Part shown: positions 33,377 through 43,527 of the stretch, piece by piece
How positions within the stretch are numbered: position 1 is the stretch's first letter
Layout: each line of letters starts with the position of its first letter
NCBI GenBank assembly: GCA_043820105.1
Contig: JBDREC010000049.1
Span: 1 to 64,000, forward strand
Source: JBDREC01 sp043820105 [NCBI: Pseudomonadota bacterium]
GTDB lineage: Bacteria > Bdellovibrionota_F > JAHFAK01
Length of the DNA: 64,000 nt
Direction of reading: 5' to 3'
Position numbers and translations under genes: made by a program
The notes under the pieces: generated by a model
The model's input: only the letters and a program-made list of their open reading frames with translations
What the model was told of the DNA's origin: nothing
The model's database searches: none

Positions 33377-36163
33377 ATGATTTTAATTAAAAAGATTAAT
33401 ATAATATTAATTGTTTTTCTTTTGTTTTTTTATTCAAATTTATTTTCGCTTGATCAGCTTGATATTTTCTATACTGGTGAAACGGGACATAAAATATCAT
33501 TTTCCTTATCTTCATTAGTTGAGTCTTATATAGAAAGTAATGATACAATTCAGGTTGAATCAGTGCATCTTAAGCCAATAATATTTGAAAATAATAGATA
33601 TCTTGCTAAACTCCCAGCAGATATGGATTTAAATTCAGTTTTAGGAAAGGAAATCGCCTGGAAGAAAGTATCAAATGTAAACATTTTACAAACAAATGAT
33701 TCTTTCATTATTCCAATCAATATTAATGGTATTTATTTTCTAGATAAAATTTATGATTATTTCCAAAATAATCGTGGTGAAAGCACAAAATATCCAACCC
33801 TAACACGTATTGAATCATCTTTTGATCGAGCTTCTAACAGTCCAATCACATCTATTAACATCGGACAAAAAGGCCTTGCGTCTAAAACAAAAGCAGGCAT
33901 TTCAAAATGGCAGTTCAGTATGGTATATTTATATAATTTAAAGATAAATAAGGAGCAGGTTACAATAGCTGTAATTGGTAGACCTTATGGTGGAATTGCT
34001 AAAGTCATGAATCGCATGCTACAAGAGCGTTTAATATCATCGTCTTCGTTATACTTTGAGCTTGGTAATAGTTTAAGTTTAAACTCCTATCCAGAATTCA
34101 AACAAAAACTATCATTTTATGAAGATTTAGATCTTGATGCTTATTTTATTGCAAGAGATGAGATGAGAACTTATTATCATTTTTTTACTACTTATAAAAA
34201 GAATAAAGGCAAAATACCCTTTATCGCCTCAAATGTTTTTAAAGATGATACTCCCCTATTTGATCAGTACAAAATCATTAAACGAAGAGGAATCAAAATT
34301 GGATTGCTTGGTCTTGTTTCAGATGTTGGTTTTACTCAAAAAGGTAAAAAAGGTGATGTGGAAATTGATATTAAAGATCCAATTGAAGTGTTAAATGCTT
34401 TAATGCCAGTTGTTGAACCATATTGTGATGCTATTATTGTTTTAACTGATTTGGATGAACCTGAAATTTATGATATTAATCAAAAAATAGAGGGAATAGA
34501 TATTTTCATTGGTACAAGGAAATCAGAGCTTCCACCGTATGAAAATAAGATAATCACAATTAAAAATACAAATCAAAATGTAACTCAAGACTCTTCATTT
34601 TTATCTACTATTTATACTGAGTTTATTGGAAAGCTTGAGTTGATGTTTGAGCAAAAAAGTAAGAAGAAAAATATTCTTACTCAAGTTACAGAGAAAAAAT
34701 ATCCTCTTGATGATGAGATCGAAGCTGAAACAACAATGCAAGTGTCTGAGCTTATTCAGTATTATAAATATTTTTCAAATGAAGAATATATAATGCCTGA
34801 TCCAAGAAAAATATGGCCTGATTCAAAAAAGAAGATGCTTGATAATAATGACTTAACCAACTTAATAGCATCTGTTATTTTGAAAAAAACAAATGCTGAA
34901 GTTGTTGTGATGCCATATCTAAAAGAGCTTGATATGCATATAATGGGAAATGTTTCAAAAAATATTTTTGAAAATTGGATATCTGGAACAGGACAGTTAA
35001 TTAGTTTTTTCATTGATGGTAATACTTTAAGTTCACTTTATGATTCATATAATGGCCATGATGTTAAAATGCTAAACATTGATGATGACTATAGGGTTAA
35101 TGGAACTATCTTAGATAATGATGAAAAGTATCTTGTTTATACTTCATCATTAATATTTGATAATCCTGCCTGGGACGATATTCGTGATAAAGTAGAAGAT
35201 CAGAATAGTGACTTTTTAGAAAAAAATGACAAATATTTTCCAGAAGAAAAAGGTAAAAATATTAATATTTCTGATATAACAACGGAATTTGTTAGTAAAC
35301 ATGATTTTTTTGCTTCAAATGAGGAGTCTTTGGATATTTTGAGAAAATCTTTTAATGGTAGTTATAAAAGAATTACTCCAGTTTGGAGAATAAATATTGA
35401 TGAACTAAGTTTTGATTTTTCTGGAAATCACAACGTAAATAATGAAAATTATACAGATATTAGAAATGCCAGAGTTAATTCCTATACTGAAGCAAGTATA
35501 TCTGCCTTTTTATCTGCGAATTTATCTCATGACTCAGAATATGTTTTGTTTTCAGTAGGACCTGAGCTTGAATATTCCTTTACTGGAACTGATTATGGTG
35601 ATTATAATATTGATAGTACTACATATAATGAATGGCAAGTTGGAGGTGATTTATATTTTAAGGTTTTAGAATTTGAAAGTTTAGATAGAGCTAGTTTTGG
35701 TCCATACATAAGAGGAGCTTATATTTCAGAGTTTGATAGTTATACTGAAGATGAAGATTTGCTTCGTCAAGTAGAAACAGTTTATGGTTTAAGACTTTAT
35801 GATAATTCACTTTTTCCAACAATTGAAGCAGGATATCTTGTAATGTGGGATATTACTTCAGATCTTACTCAATTAAGATATGGTGTTGATTTTTTATTAG
35901 AAGCTGAACATGAATTTGCTTCAGGTCATTATTGGTATGCGTTTTTAGAGGGACAGTATTTTATTCCAAGTGAGCTTGATAGTACAGATGATTTAGCTTT
36001 TACTGTAAATCTAAATAATGAATTTGAATTTGCCTTTATAGATGAGATCGCTTTTTCCTTTTATTTAGATATGTTACTTTATAAAGGGGCGACTATAGAT
36101 GATTTAGGTCTTAATATAATTAGTGGTTTATCCTTGAGTTTCGCTAGAATATTCAAACCATAG
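33377..36163 (+). CDS. Exported nucleotidase-like domain fused to an outer-membrane beta-barrel
   Basis: 928 residues with signal peptide (about 1-24). Residues 190-640 follow the layout of UshA-type 5'-nucleotidases: I-A-V-I-G-R, then F-E-L-G-N-S, D-A-Y-F-I-A-R-D-E, I-G-L-L-G-L-V-S-D, and a C-terminal substrate-like domain (L-T-N-L-I-A, then I-S-F-F-I-D-G-N-T-L). The metal-binding His and Asp motifs of active enzymes (D-x-H and G-N-H-E/D) are absent, so catalysis is doubtful. From about residue 690 alternating aromatic strands build a beta-barrel ending F-A-R-I-F-K-P. This would display the soluble domain at the outer membrane, an unusual fusion. Monocistronic. Confidence 0.65.
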   Translation: MILIKKINIILIVFLLFFYSNLFSLDQLDIFYTGETGHKISFSLSSLVESYIESNDTIQVESVHLKPIIFENNRYLAKLPADMDLNSVLGKEIAWKKVSNVNILQTNDSFIIPININGIYFLDKIYDYFQNNRGESTKYPTLTRIESSFDRASNSPITSINIGQKGLASKTKAGISKWQFSMVYLYNLKINKEQVTIAVIGRPYGGIAKVMNRMLQERLISSSSLYFELGNSLSLNSYPEFKQKLSFYEDLDLDAYFIARDEMRTYYHFFTTYKKNKGKIPFIASNVFKDDTPLFDQYKIIKRRGIKIGLLGLVSDVGFTQKGKKGDVEIDIKDPIEVLNALMPVVEPYCDAIIVLTDLDEPEIYDINQKIEGIDIFIGTRKSELPPYENKIITIKNTNQNVTQDSSFLSTIYTEFIGKLELMFEQKSKKKNILTQVTEKKYPLDDEIEAETTMQVSELIQYYKYFSNEEYIMPDPRKIWPDSKKKMLDNNDLTNLIASVILKKTNAEVVVMPYLKELDMHIMGNVSKNIFENWISGTGQLISFFIDGNTLSSLYDSYNGHDVKMLNIDDDYRVNGTILDNDEKYLVYTSSLIFDNPAWDDIRDKVEDQNSDFLEKNDKYFPEEKGKNINISDITTEFVSKHDFFASNEESLDILRKSFNGSYKRITPVWRINIDELSFDFSGNHNVNNENYTDIRNARVNSYTEASISAFLSANLSHDSEYVLFSVGPELEYSFTGTDYGDYNIDSTTYNEWQVGGDLYFKVLEFESLDRASFGPYIRGAYISEFDSYTEDEDLLRQVETVYGLRLYDNSLFPTIEAGYLVMWDITSDLTQLRYGVDFLLEAEHEFASGHYWYAFLEGQYFIPSELDSTDDLAFTVNLNNEFEFAFIDEIAFSFYLDMLLYKGATIDDLGLNIISGLSLSFARIFKP

Positions 36164-36164
36164 C

Positions 36165-36193
36165 TTGCATAAATCCCAGATTTTTGATATAAT
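36165..36193 (+). promoter_or_regulatory. Promoter with extended -10 (TTGCAT / TGATATAAT)
   Basis: TTGCAT at 36165-36170, 17-bp spacer, TATAAT at 36188-36193 with TGA directly before it. It overlaps the end of the preceding gene and drives the 37-residue peptide gene. Confidence 0.65.
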
Positions 36194-36243
36194 ATATAAA
36201 TAAGATAAAAATAAATAAAATTGATGAGTTATGGGAGGGAGAA

Positions 36244-36357
36244 ATGGCCAAAAAATCAAGAATACCACAAATGAGGTTGCCAGATTTTATCAAAAAAACC
36301 GAGAAACCTAAGTCAAGATTAGCTGCTGCTAATAATTTTCCAATAAAGGCTCAATAA
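36244..36357 (+). CDS. Small Lys-rich peptide (37 residues) next to an exporter
   Basis: Begins M-A-K-K-S-R-I-P-Q-M-R-L-P-D-F and ends N-N-F-P-I-K-A-Q. It has a dedicated promoter and a very strong GGGAGGGAG ribosome site, so it is very likely translated. It has no hydrophobic segment. Four bases after its stop, the convergent membrane protein and ABC exporter genes end. This layout and the M-x-K-K-S start recall the RiPP-type peptides at 19 kb, but the K-A-L-R-P-x-Y motif is absent. It could be an exported signal peptide or a small cytoplasmic protein. Confidence 0.65.
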   Translation: MAKKSRIPQMRLPDFIKKTEKPKSRLAAANNFPIKAQ

Positions 36358-36360
36358 TAA

Positions 36361-36849
36361 TTATAATATAATATCATCAGAACGTCTTGATTCAAAGAAT
36401 AGGTCAATATATTTTTTTTTGATTACCAAAATGCTCAAATTGATTTTTGCTCCTGGCTTAAATTCAAACAGGTTCCCTGTAGACAATTCAAAAATTAAAT
36501 AAAGATCATTATCTTTTCTTTTCATGGAAAGGATTTTAAATTTCCCACAAATTCCTTTTTCTTCAAGGCATATTTCAATTAAATTTTTAGTGTTGAAGTC
36601 AGAAACCCTTGGCTCTTTTATCAATACCTTAATAGCTTCTATTTTTGCTTCACTTATAAGAGGCTCATTAAGTTCCACAATATTGCCTTCATAATTTACA
36701 ACAATCTGGATTTCTCTGGTAATACAATAAGCTGCGATCACTATTACTATGACTAAGATAAAGAGGCTGAAAATTGTGAAAAATTTAACTCTTTTGGGTA
36801 AGGTTTCAAAATTTATTAAATCCTTTGAAGATTTAGTTCTGGGGGTCAT
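36361..36849 (-). CDS. Single-pass membrane protein partnering the ABC exporter
   Basis: 162 residues: a charged N-terminus, one membrane helix (about 25-45), then a beta-rich domain (I-Q-I-V-V-N-Y-E-G-N-I-V-E-L) outside. This start of a barrel-sandwich fold resembles HlyD-type adaptors, but it is far shorter than the usual 400 residues and lacks the coiled coil. Its ATG overlaps the ABC transporter stop (ATGA), so the two are co-translated. A minimal adaptor or a regulator of the exporter is the best guess. Confidence 0.65.
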   Translation of the reverse strand: MTPRTKSSKDLINFETLPKRVKFFTIFSLFILVIVIVIAAYCITREIQIVVNYEGNIVELNEPLISEAKIEAIKVLIKEPRVSDFNTKNLIEICLEEKGICGKFKILSMKRKDNDLYLIFELSTGNLFEFKPGAKINLSILVIKKKYIDLFFESRRSDDIIL

Positions 36850-39032
36850 GTTATAATTTCCTTTATTTTAAATTCCCATGCAGATAGACCTTCTAGGTTT
36901 GTTAGTGCCTGATCCATAAGGTCTTCTGAGACTTTTAAAGATTTAGAATTATAGTGAATGCATGATGTTGCGAATTCTATAGTCTTTTCTCTGTCTTGAA
37001 AATGGAAGGTACAATCTTTAAATGTGGTTTTAAATCTAGCTAAAAACTGCTTTGTTTGATCACTTGATATTTCAGGTAAAGTAACAAAGTAAGTGTTTTT
37101 CTCAAAGTGGGAGCCGAAGTCTGTTAACCTAATAAATCCTTGAATTTTGAAATCTAAATTTCTTATAACTGATTCAGTGAAGTCTTCTCCAAAGTCATTT
37201 ATAAACTCGTCAAAGTTTATTAATGATATTGCGATTAAAGTAATTGGTCTTCCATATCTTCCAACTCTTTCAAACTCAATATCCAGTCTGTTTTTAAAGT
37301 TTTCAAATCCACCAAATTGTCTTAAATAAAATCTGTAAAATTTATCTTTCTTTTTTAGAAGCTCATTAAAGGTTCCATGCTCTGCAATGGTTCCCTTATC
37401 AAGATAAAGAATCTGATCAGCCTTTTTAATGGTCGCTAAATTGTGGGAAATCATGAATATTAATTTGGTTTTTCTGAGTTCATTGATCGTTTGTTGAATA
37501 TGAAAGTCACTTTCTGGGTCTAAGGCACTCGTAGCCTCATCAAAAATGATTATTTTAGGATCTTTGATTATAACTCTGGCAATAGCCACTCTTTGTCTTT
37601 GTCCTCCAGATAAGTTGCAGCCATTGGCACCTATATCATAGTGAATGCCACCAGTAAGCTTCTGAACAAAGTGATAGGCTCCAGCAAGTTTCAACGCCCG
37701 TTCAATATCTTCATCACTTGCATTTTCATTTCCATAAAGAAGATTTTCTTTTATGGAACCTCCAAATAGAGAATATTCCTGCAATACAAGTCCAATTTCT
37801 TCTCTAAGTTCTAAAAGTTTAATCTCTTTAATATTTTGTTTTCCAAAAATGATGCTTCCATCAAAGTCATCATAGAATCTAAATAAGAGATCCATTAATG
37901 TTGATTTTCCTGAGCCAGATTCGCCAACAAGTGCGATCATAGAATTAGAAGGCATGTTAAACATAATATTTTGAATAATCTTTAGATTATCTTCATATCC
38001 AAAAGAAACATTATGAAATTCTATGCCAGATTTGTTATCTATTATTTTATTGCCTTCATCAATTTTTTCATCATCAATTTTAAAAATATCATCAACCCTT
38101 TTAAAAGCAACAAGTGATATTTTAAAAGACGTGTAAAGCCCACTAAGATTTGAAATTGGAATTGATAAACCAAATAGATATGCATTCAGTGCCACAACTT
38201 CTCCAACTGTCAAACCGCCATTTAAGACTAGAAAAGCCATGTACCAATTAATAAAAACAGTCCAAAGTTTTAAGGTAATGGAATTTGCAAAAACGGAAAC
38301 AACTGTAATTAATTTTTCTTTTAAGGATAATGTGAACTTTCTTTTTAAGTGTTTTTGTACTTTTTCTGTTTCTGTTTTCTCTTTAATAAAGGATTTAATT
38401 GTTTTTATGTTTCTAAGCTTTTCCTGGAAATTTTCATAGATAACAGCATTTGTTTCAACAACATCTTGTTCAACTTTTTGTAGTTTTCCTGAAAAAAACT
38501 TGGTTTCAATAATATAAAAAGGAATAGAACAAAGAGCCAAAATGGTAATTTTAGAGTTCATGGAAAAAGTAATTACCAATAAAGCTATAAGCTTAAAAAT
38601 GTTTAAAATAAGTTCTGGGCCCATGGAGGTGATTTTGCTAACCACCTTATCAACATCACTTGTTAAGCGAACAAGCAAATCTCCTGATTTCATTTCTTGG
38701 TGAAATTTTAAGGGAATGTGTTGAATTTTATTAAAAAGATCTGAAACAAGGTTATAATTTAATTTTTGATCGACATAAATATCAGAATAATCAGCTACCA
38801 CAGCAAAATAAAATTCGATAAAATATAATATAATCGTTGTTAAAATTACGACATTTAATAGATACAAATCTCTAAAAGGGTACACGTAATCAAATGTTAT
38901 TTTTGTCAGAAGTGGCAGGAAGAGGTCTTTAACAGCTAAAAATCCATCAATTATAAGGGCAAAAGATAAATAAAAATATAAACCCTTTAGGCGTTTCATA
39001 TATTTCAAATAAAGTTTAATATTATCTATCAT
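36846..39032 (-). CDS. ABC exporter with C-terminal degenerate GGDEF-like domain
   Basis: 728 residues. A type IV exporter membrane domain (about 1-310) with six helices is followed by an ATPase: G-E-S-G-S-G-K-S-T, Q-loop L-Q-E-Y-S-L, L-S-G-G-Q-R-Q-R, I-I-F-D-E-A-T-S-A-L-D. There is no N-terminal peptidase domain. After about residue 580 the protein continues for 145 residues with a GGDEF-type fold: L-D-I-E-F-E-R, R-P-I-T-L-I-A-I-S-L-I-N-F, F-I-R-L-T-D-F-G and Y-F-V-T-L-P. The GGDEF signature itself is replaced by E-K-N-T-Y-F, so no cyclase activity is expected; nucleotide binding is conceivable. I know of no standard ABC exporter with this tail. AAGGAA precedes the ATG. Confidence 0.85.
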   Translation of the reverse strand: MIDNIKLYLKYMKRLKGLYFYLSFALIIDGFLAVKDLFLPLLTKITFDYVYPFRDLYLLNVVILTTIILYFIEFYFAVVADYSDIYVDQKLNYNLVSDLFNKIQHIPLKFHQEMKSGDLLVRLTSDVDKVVSKITSMGPELILNIFKLIALLVITFSMNSKITILALCSIPFYIIETKFFSGKLQKVEQDVVETNAVIYENFQEKLRNIKTIKSFIKEKTETEKVQKHLKRKFTLSLKEKLITVVSVFANSITLKLWTVFINWYMAFLVLNGGLTVGEVVALNAYLFGLSIPISNLSGLYTSFKISLVAFKRVDDIFKIDDEKIDEGNKIIDNKSGIEFHNVSFGYEDNLKIIQNIMFNMPSNSMIALVGESGSGKSTLMDLLFRFYDDFDGSIIFGKQNIKEIKLLELREEIGLVLQEYSLFGGSIKENLLYGNENASDEDIERALKLAGAYHFVQKLTGGIHYDIGANGCNLSGGQRQRVAIARVIIKDPKIIIFDEATSALDPESDFHIQQTINELRKTKLIFMISHNLATIKKADQILYLDKGTIAEHGTFNELLKKKDKFYRFYLRQFGGFENFKNRLDIEFERVGRYGRPITLIAISLINFDEFINDFGEDFTESVIRNLDFKIQGFIRLTDFGSHFEKNTYFVTLPEISSDQTKQFLARFKTTFKDCTFHFQDREKTIEFATSCIHYNSKSLKVSEDLMDQALTNLEGLSAWEFKIKEIIT

Positions 39033-39208
39033 TATTTTCCTTTTATGCTTAATAAATCGAAAATATTATAAAGATATTAATTGAAATATTCAATGTTTTT
39101 TATCGAGCGATTTATTTTTTTTTAATAATTTCAATTTTCTATATTGATTTTGCTAATTTTAATTGATAATTTATGTTCTGTTTTTACACTCAATTTTCAG
39201 GAAGATTT

Positions 39209-40049
39209 GTGATAGGACTGAAAAAGCTTAACATACACTCTGATAAACTCTTTTCCAGGGAACTTGTACCTGAAAATCCTTTGGCATATCTTTTTATTAT
39301 CCATGGCTATGCTGAGCATTCAGGGCGATATATTGAATTAATGAAGGCTATGCATGAAAAGCAGATTGCTTGCTTTGTCTCAGATCAACTCGGACATGGT
39401 CAATCAAGTGGGAAAAAAGGCTTTATAGAGTCTTTTGATGATTATGCTGATACTTTTTTTGAGTATTTTAAAAAAAAAATCAAAGAATATTAAAGACAAA
39501 CCAATTTTTTTCTTAGGTCATAGTATGGGGGGGCTAATTCTTTTTGATTTTATTTTTAGATATTACAAGGACTTTAAAAACAAAGACAATATTAAGGGTT
39601 TTTGTTTTTCATCTCCTTTCCTTGCTTTAAGAAATAATTCCAAGCTTAAAGAATATGCAGCACATTTGGGAGCTCAACTAAATGCATCATTTAATATTCC
39701 TGGACAAATTGATCCATACAGCCTTTCTCATGATAGATTGAAGGTTAAAGAATACATTGAAGATCCCTTGATTTTTAAATATGTAAACATTCGCTGGATT
39801 TCGCAAACTGTATTAAAACAAAAGGAAATATTAAAAAACGAAGCTAAAATTGAAAAGGCCAGCCTTTTTTTATTAGCAGAAGACGACAAACTTTGTGATA
39901 ATGATATTACTGAAGCTATATATTCTTCGATTTCCTTTCGCGATAAAACAAAGAAAGTTTACAAAGCTTTGTATCATGAAATTTTTAATGAAACTTCAAG
40001 GGACGAAATATTTGATGATTTTTCTAATTGGATAATAAAAAGGATATGA
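39209..40049 (+). pseudogene. Alpha/beta hydrolase (monoacylglycerol lipase type) with frameshift in an A10 run
   Basis: The first part runs from GTG 39209 (after AGGAAG) with F-I-I-H-G-Y-A-E-H-S-G-R-Y and D-Q-L-G-H-G-Q-S-S-G to a stop at 39493. The second part continues in the next frame with F-F-L-G-H-S-M-G-G (nucleophile Ser), L-L-A-E-D-D-K-L-C-D (Asp) and A-L-Y-H-E-I-F-N-E (His). The switch falls in ten A at 39470-39479; nine A would give one intact 279-residue protein. All catalytic residues are kept, so this may be transcriptional slippage, a recent mutation or a sequencing error. It is followed closely by a lipoprotein gene. Confidence 0.8.
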
Positions 40050-40056
40050 GAAAAAT

Positions 40057-40695
40057 ATGAAAAAAACATTAATATTCCTTCCGATAATTTTAATAGTAAT
40101 AACAGTCTTATTGAATTCTTGTATGAAAAAAGTTCCAGAGTACGAATTTAAGCTAGACCCTCAATTAGTGAATTCTAGCAACTATTTTAGTGAATTCGAA
40201 AAATGGACAATAGAAAAGAAAATTTATAAAAATTTTAAAGCCTCATTGTTTATCACTGTAACCTATTTATCTTGGCCTTATAGAAAGGCTTATGTTAAAG
40301 AATTAGCTTCAAAAAAACAAATGCCTTTAAATGACCAGGCAAGACTCATAGAAGATGAATTAAGCACAGTTGAAAACTATATGGAATTTTTTATTGTTGT
40401 TTATACTCATGAGTCAAATAAGTCAGATTTCAATAAAAAAGAGTCAATGTGGTCAATATTTTTAGTTAATAGTAGAGGTGAAAGAATTGATCCTATTCAA
40501 ATTGATATGATTTCCTTTAATACTCCTATGGAAAAGTACTTTTATCCTAATATTGATCGATGGAGTAAAGTGTACAAAATTAGATTTGAAAATTTACTAA
40601 ATAATGAAAAGTTTTTCAAACCAACTGATCAAAACTTTAAACTTTATATTACTGGTTTAGAAGCTAAAGCCGAGTTTTTATGGGATCTTCAATAA
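40057..40695 (+). CDS. Lipoprotein, unknown function
   Basis: 212 residues. The signal peptide ends in the lipobox L-L-N-S-C, so the mature protein is lipid-anchored at Cys22. The rest is a mixed alpha/beta domain with many aromatics (K-W-T-I-E, T-Y-L-S-W-P-Y) and the F-F-I-V-V-Y-T-H-E strand. No family recognised. It starts eight bp after the lipase stop and overlaps the next small gene by 16 bp, suggesting one operon. Confidence 0.75.
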   Translation: MKKTLIFLPIILIVITVLLNSCMKKVPEYEFKLDPQLVNSSNYFSEFEKWTIEKKIYKNFKASLFITVTYLSWPYRKAYVKELASKKQMPLNDQARLIEDELSTVENYMEFFIVVYTHESNKSDFNKKESMWSIFLVNSRGERIDPIQIDMISFNTPMEKYFYPNIDRWSKVYKIRFENLLNNEKFFKPTDQNFKLYITGLEAKAEFLWDLQ

Positions 40696-40994
40696 TAATG
40701 AAAATTGTTTTAATTTTATTTTTTAATTTTTTAGGAATATTTTTTTTGGTTATTTTAAAAAAGAGCAAAAAGCAAAAAAACAAACTCGCTTTAGATTTTG
40801 ATTCACAGATGTTTGTTTTAAAGGATATTTTGTCACATATTAGACAAATTTTAGGATTTTTAGCTTTTTGTCTTTCTTTTTTAGGTGCTTTATCATTAAT
40901 TATAAATGATAGTTTGTTTGTAGGGCTTTTATTGTTAATATTGCTTGTTTTTACTGCAGTCATGAGTAAAGTATATCTTATTTTAAATGGCTAG
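40680..40994 (+). CDS. Small three-helix membrane protein
   Basis: 104 residues, or 98 from the ATG at 40698; neither start has a strong ribosome site. Predicted membrane helices cover about 8-25, 58-75 and 80-98, with a Lys-rich loop after the first. It overlaps the lipoprotein gene in another frame and precedes mreB by 61 bp. No family recognised. Confidence 0.55.
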   Translation: MGSSIIMKIVLILFFNFLGIFFLVILKKSKKQKNKLALDFDSQMFVLKDILSHIRQILGFLAFCLSFLGALSLIINDSLFVGLLLLILLVFTAVMSKVYLILNG

Positions 40995-41037
40995 ATGCAA
41001 TATTAGGAAAATAAGAGAATTTAATTTAACAAAATAA

Positions 41038-42093
<1,056 letters not shown>

Positions 42094-42155
42094 CACTTAA
42101 AAAGCGATAGACTAAAAGGATAAATTATCCGGAAGCTTGGATCTGACTATTTATA

Positions 42156-42977
42156 ATGATAAATTTTATAAACAGAAACAAAAAATATATAATCTCTCTT
42201 GTTCTTTTTATTCTATTTTTGCATTTTCTTTCTAATAGAATTTCAAAGAATAACTCAACAGGTATGATTGGCCAGGTAATTGTTTTTTTTGAAGCTCCAA
42301 TCCAGTCTGCTTTCAGTCATTCAAAAAGAAGTTTCTTTGGGGGAATTGATTCCTACGTTTTTTTATTTAATCTTAAAGAAAAAATTAAAGAGCTAAAACA
42401 TAAAAACCAGCTTCTTGAAAAAGACCTTACGATGATGAAAGTATATAAAGATGAAAATGAAATCTTAAAAAATGATTTAAATTATTTAAATGAGTCGGAT
42501 TTCAAACCACTGATGGTTGATGTAATTGGTTTAGGTGGAACTTCTTATAGTAAGGTTGTTCGTATTAATAAGGGCTCAAGGCATGGGATAAAGCAAAACA
42601 TGGGGGTCTATACTCCAATAGGTTGTATTGGCAAAGTTGTTTCGGTTTTTTTTAAAGCAAGTGATGTTCTGTTAATTACTGATTCTAATAGCTCAGTTGA
42701 TGTTAGAAATGCACGTAATAGAGCTAGAGCGATAATGAAGGGCATGGGAGAGGATGATAGACTAAGACTTGACTATGTCGATAAAAAATATGATTTTTCA
42801 ATTGGAGATACGATTGTCACATCTGGCATTGTTGGTATTTGGCCCAAGGATATTATTGTTGGAAGTGTTGAATCAATTGATAAAAATGCAGACTACCTTT
42901 TTCAAACAGTCTATATTAAGCCTACGGAAGATTTCAAACACTTAGACCATTTGCTTATTTATTTGGGTTTGAAATGA
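42156..42977 (+). CDS. mreC: Rod shape-determining protein MreC
   Basis: 273 residues: one N-terminal membrane helix (12-29), a coiled coil (about 70-105) and the periplasmic beta-domain with V-I-G-L-G-G-T-S-Y, N-K-G-S-R-H-G-I-K, M-G-V-Y-T-P-I-G-C-I-G-K-V and G-D-T-I-V-T-S-G. This scaffolds wall enzymes with MreB and MreD. Its stop overlaps the mreD start by 4 bp. The ribosome site is weak. Confidence 0.95.
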   Translation: MINFINRNKKYIISLVLFILFLHFLSNRISKNNSTGMIGQVIVFFEAPIQSAFSHSKRSFFGGIDSYVFLFNLKEKIKELKHKNQLLEKDLTMMKVYKDENEILKNDLNYLNESDFKPLMVDVIGLGGTSYSKVVRINKGSRHGIKQNMGVYTPIGCIGKVVSVFFKASDVLLITDSNSSVDVRNARNRARAIMKGMGEDDRLRLDYVDKKYDFSIGDTIVTSGIVGIWPKDIIVGSVESIDKNADYLFQTVYIKPTEDFKHLDHLLIYLGLK

Positions 42978-43510
42978 AGAACATTATAATTTATATTTTT
43001 ATAATACTTTTTTTAACTGCATTCCAGGCTTCATTTTTAAATGAACTTTTAAGTGACCTATTTTCCCAGCTTGGATATTTTAATTTTGTAGATGTTAAGA
43101 TAAATATATTAATTTTAATAATACTATATTTCGGTGTTGTAACAAGTTTGAATGCTGGTTTTTTATTATCAGTTTTTGCTGGAATCTGCTTTGATTTGCT
43201 TTGTCCTTCTATGTATGGAACTTTTCTTTTCATTTATCCAGCATTATTTCTTTTGCTTTATTGGATTACAGATAAATTTCATTTTACACAGTTGATTCCT
43301 GTAATTATCCTTATGATATTAGTTACTGTTTTTGAAGAAATAATTTTATTTATTCTTAATTATAATGAGGGTTTTAGTTTGCCAGTTTGGCTGAATCTTT
43401 TTTTCACAATTCCTATAAAAATAACATTCAACTTGTTATTTGTTTTAATATTTTTTCCTGTCTTGAAATTTGTTGATTTGAAAACTCTTGAGAAAAAAGG
43501 AGTTTATTAG
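42974..43510 (+). CDS. mreD: Rod shape-determining protein MreD
   Basis: 178 residues with about five to six membrane helices, the poorly conserved third member of mreBCD. Position (ATGA overlap with mreC), length and hydrophobic pattern identify it better than sequence. A segment G-I-C-F-D-L-L-C-P-S-M-Y-G fits the conserved MreD D-x-L/F region. The stop codon lies inside a terminator hairpin. Confidence 0.88.
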   Translation: MKNIIIYIFIILFLTAFQASFLNELLSDLFSQLGYFNFVDVKINILILIILYFGVVTSLNAGFLLSVFAGICFDLLCPSMYGTFLFIYPALFLLLYWITDKFHFTQLIPVIILMILVTVFEEIILFILNYNEGFSLPVWLNLFFTIPIKITFNLLFVLIFFPVLKFVDLKTLEKKGVY

Positions 43511-43527
43511 CTTTAATAAACATTTTT
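43502..43527 (+). terminator. Rho-independent terminator of mreBCD
   Basis: GTTTATTA (43502-43509) pairs with TAATAAAC (43514-43521), followed by ATTTTT. It overlaps the mreD stop and the stop of the convergent gene. Confidence 0.65.
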
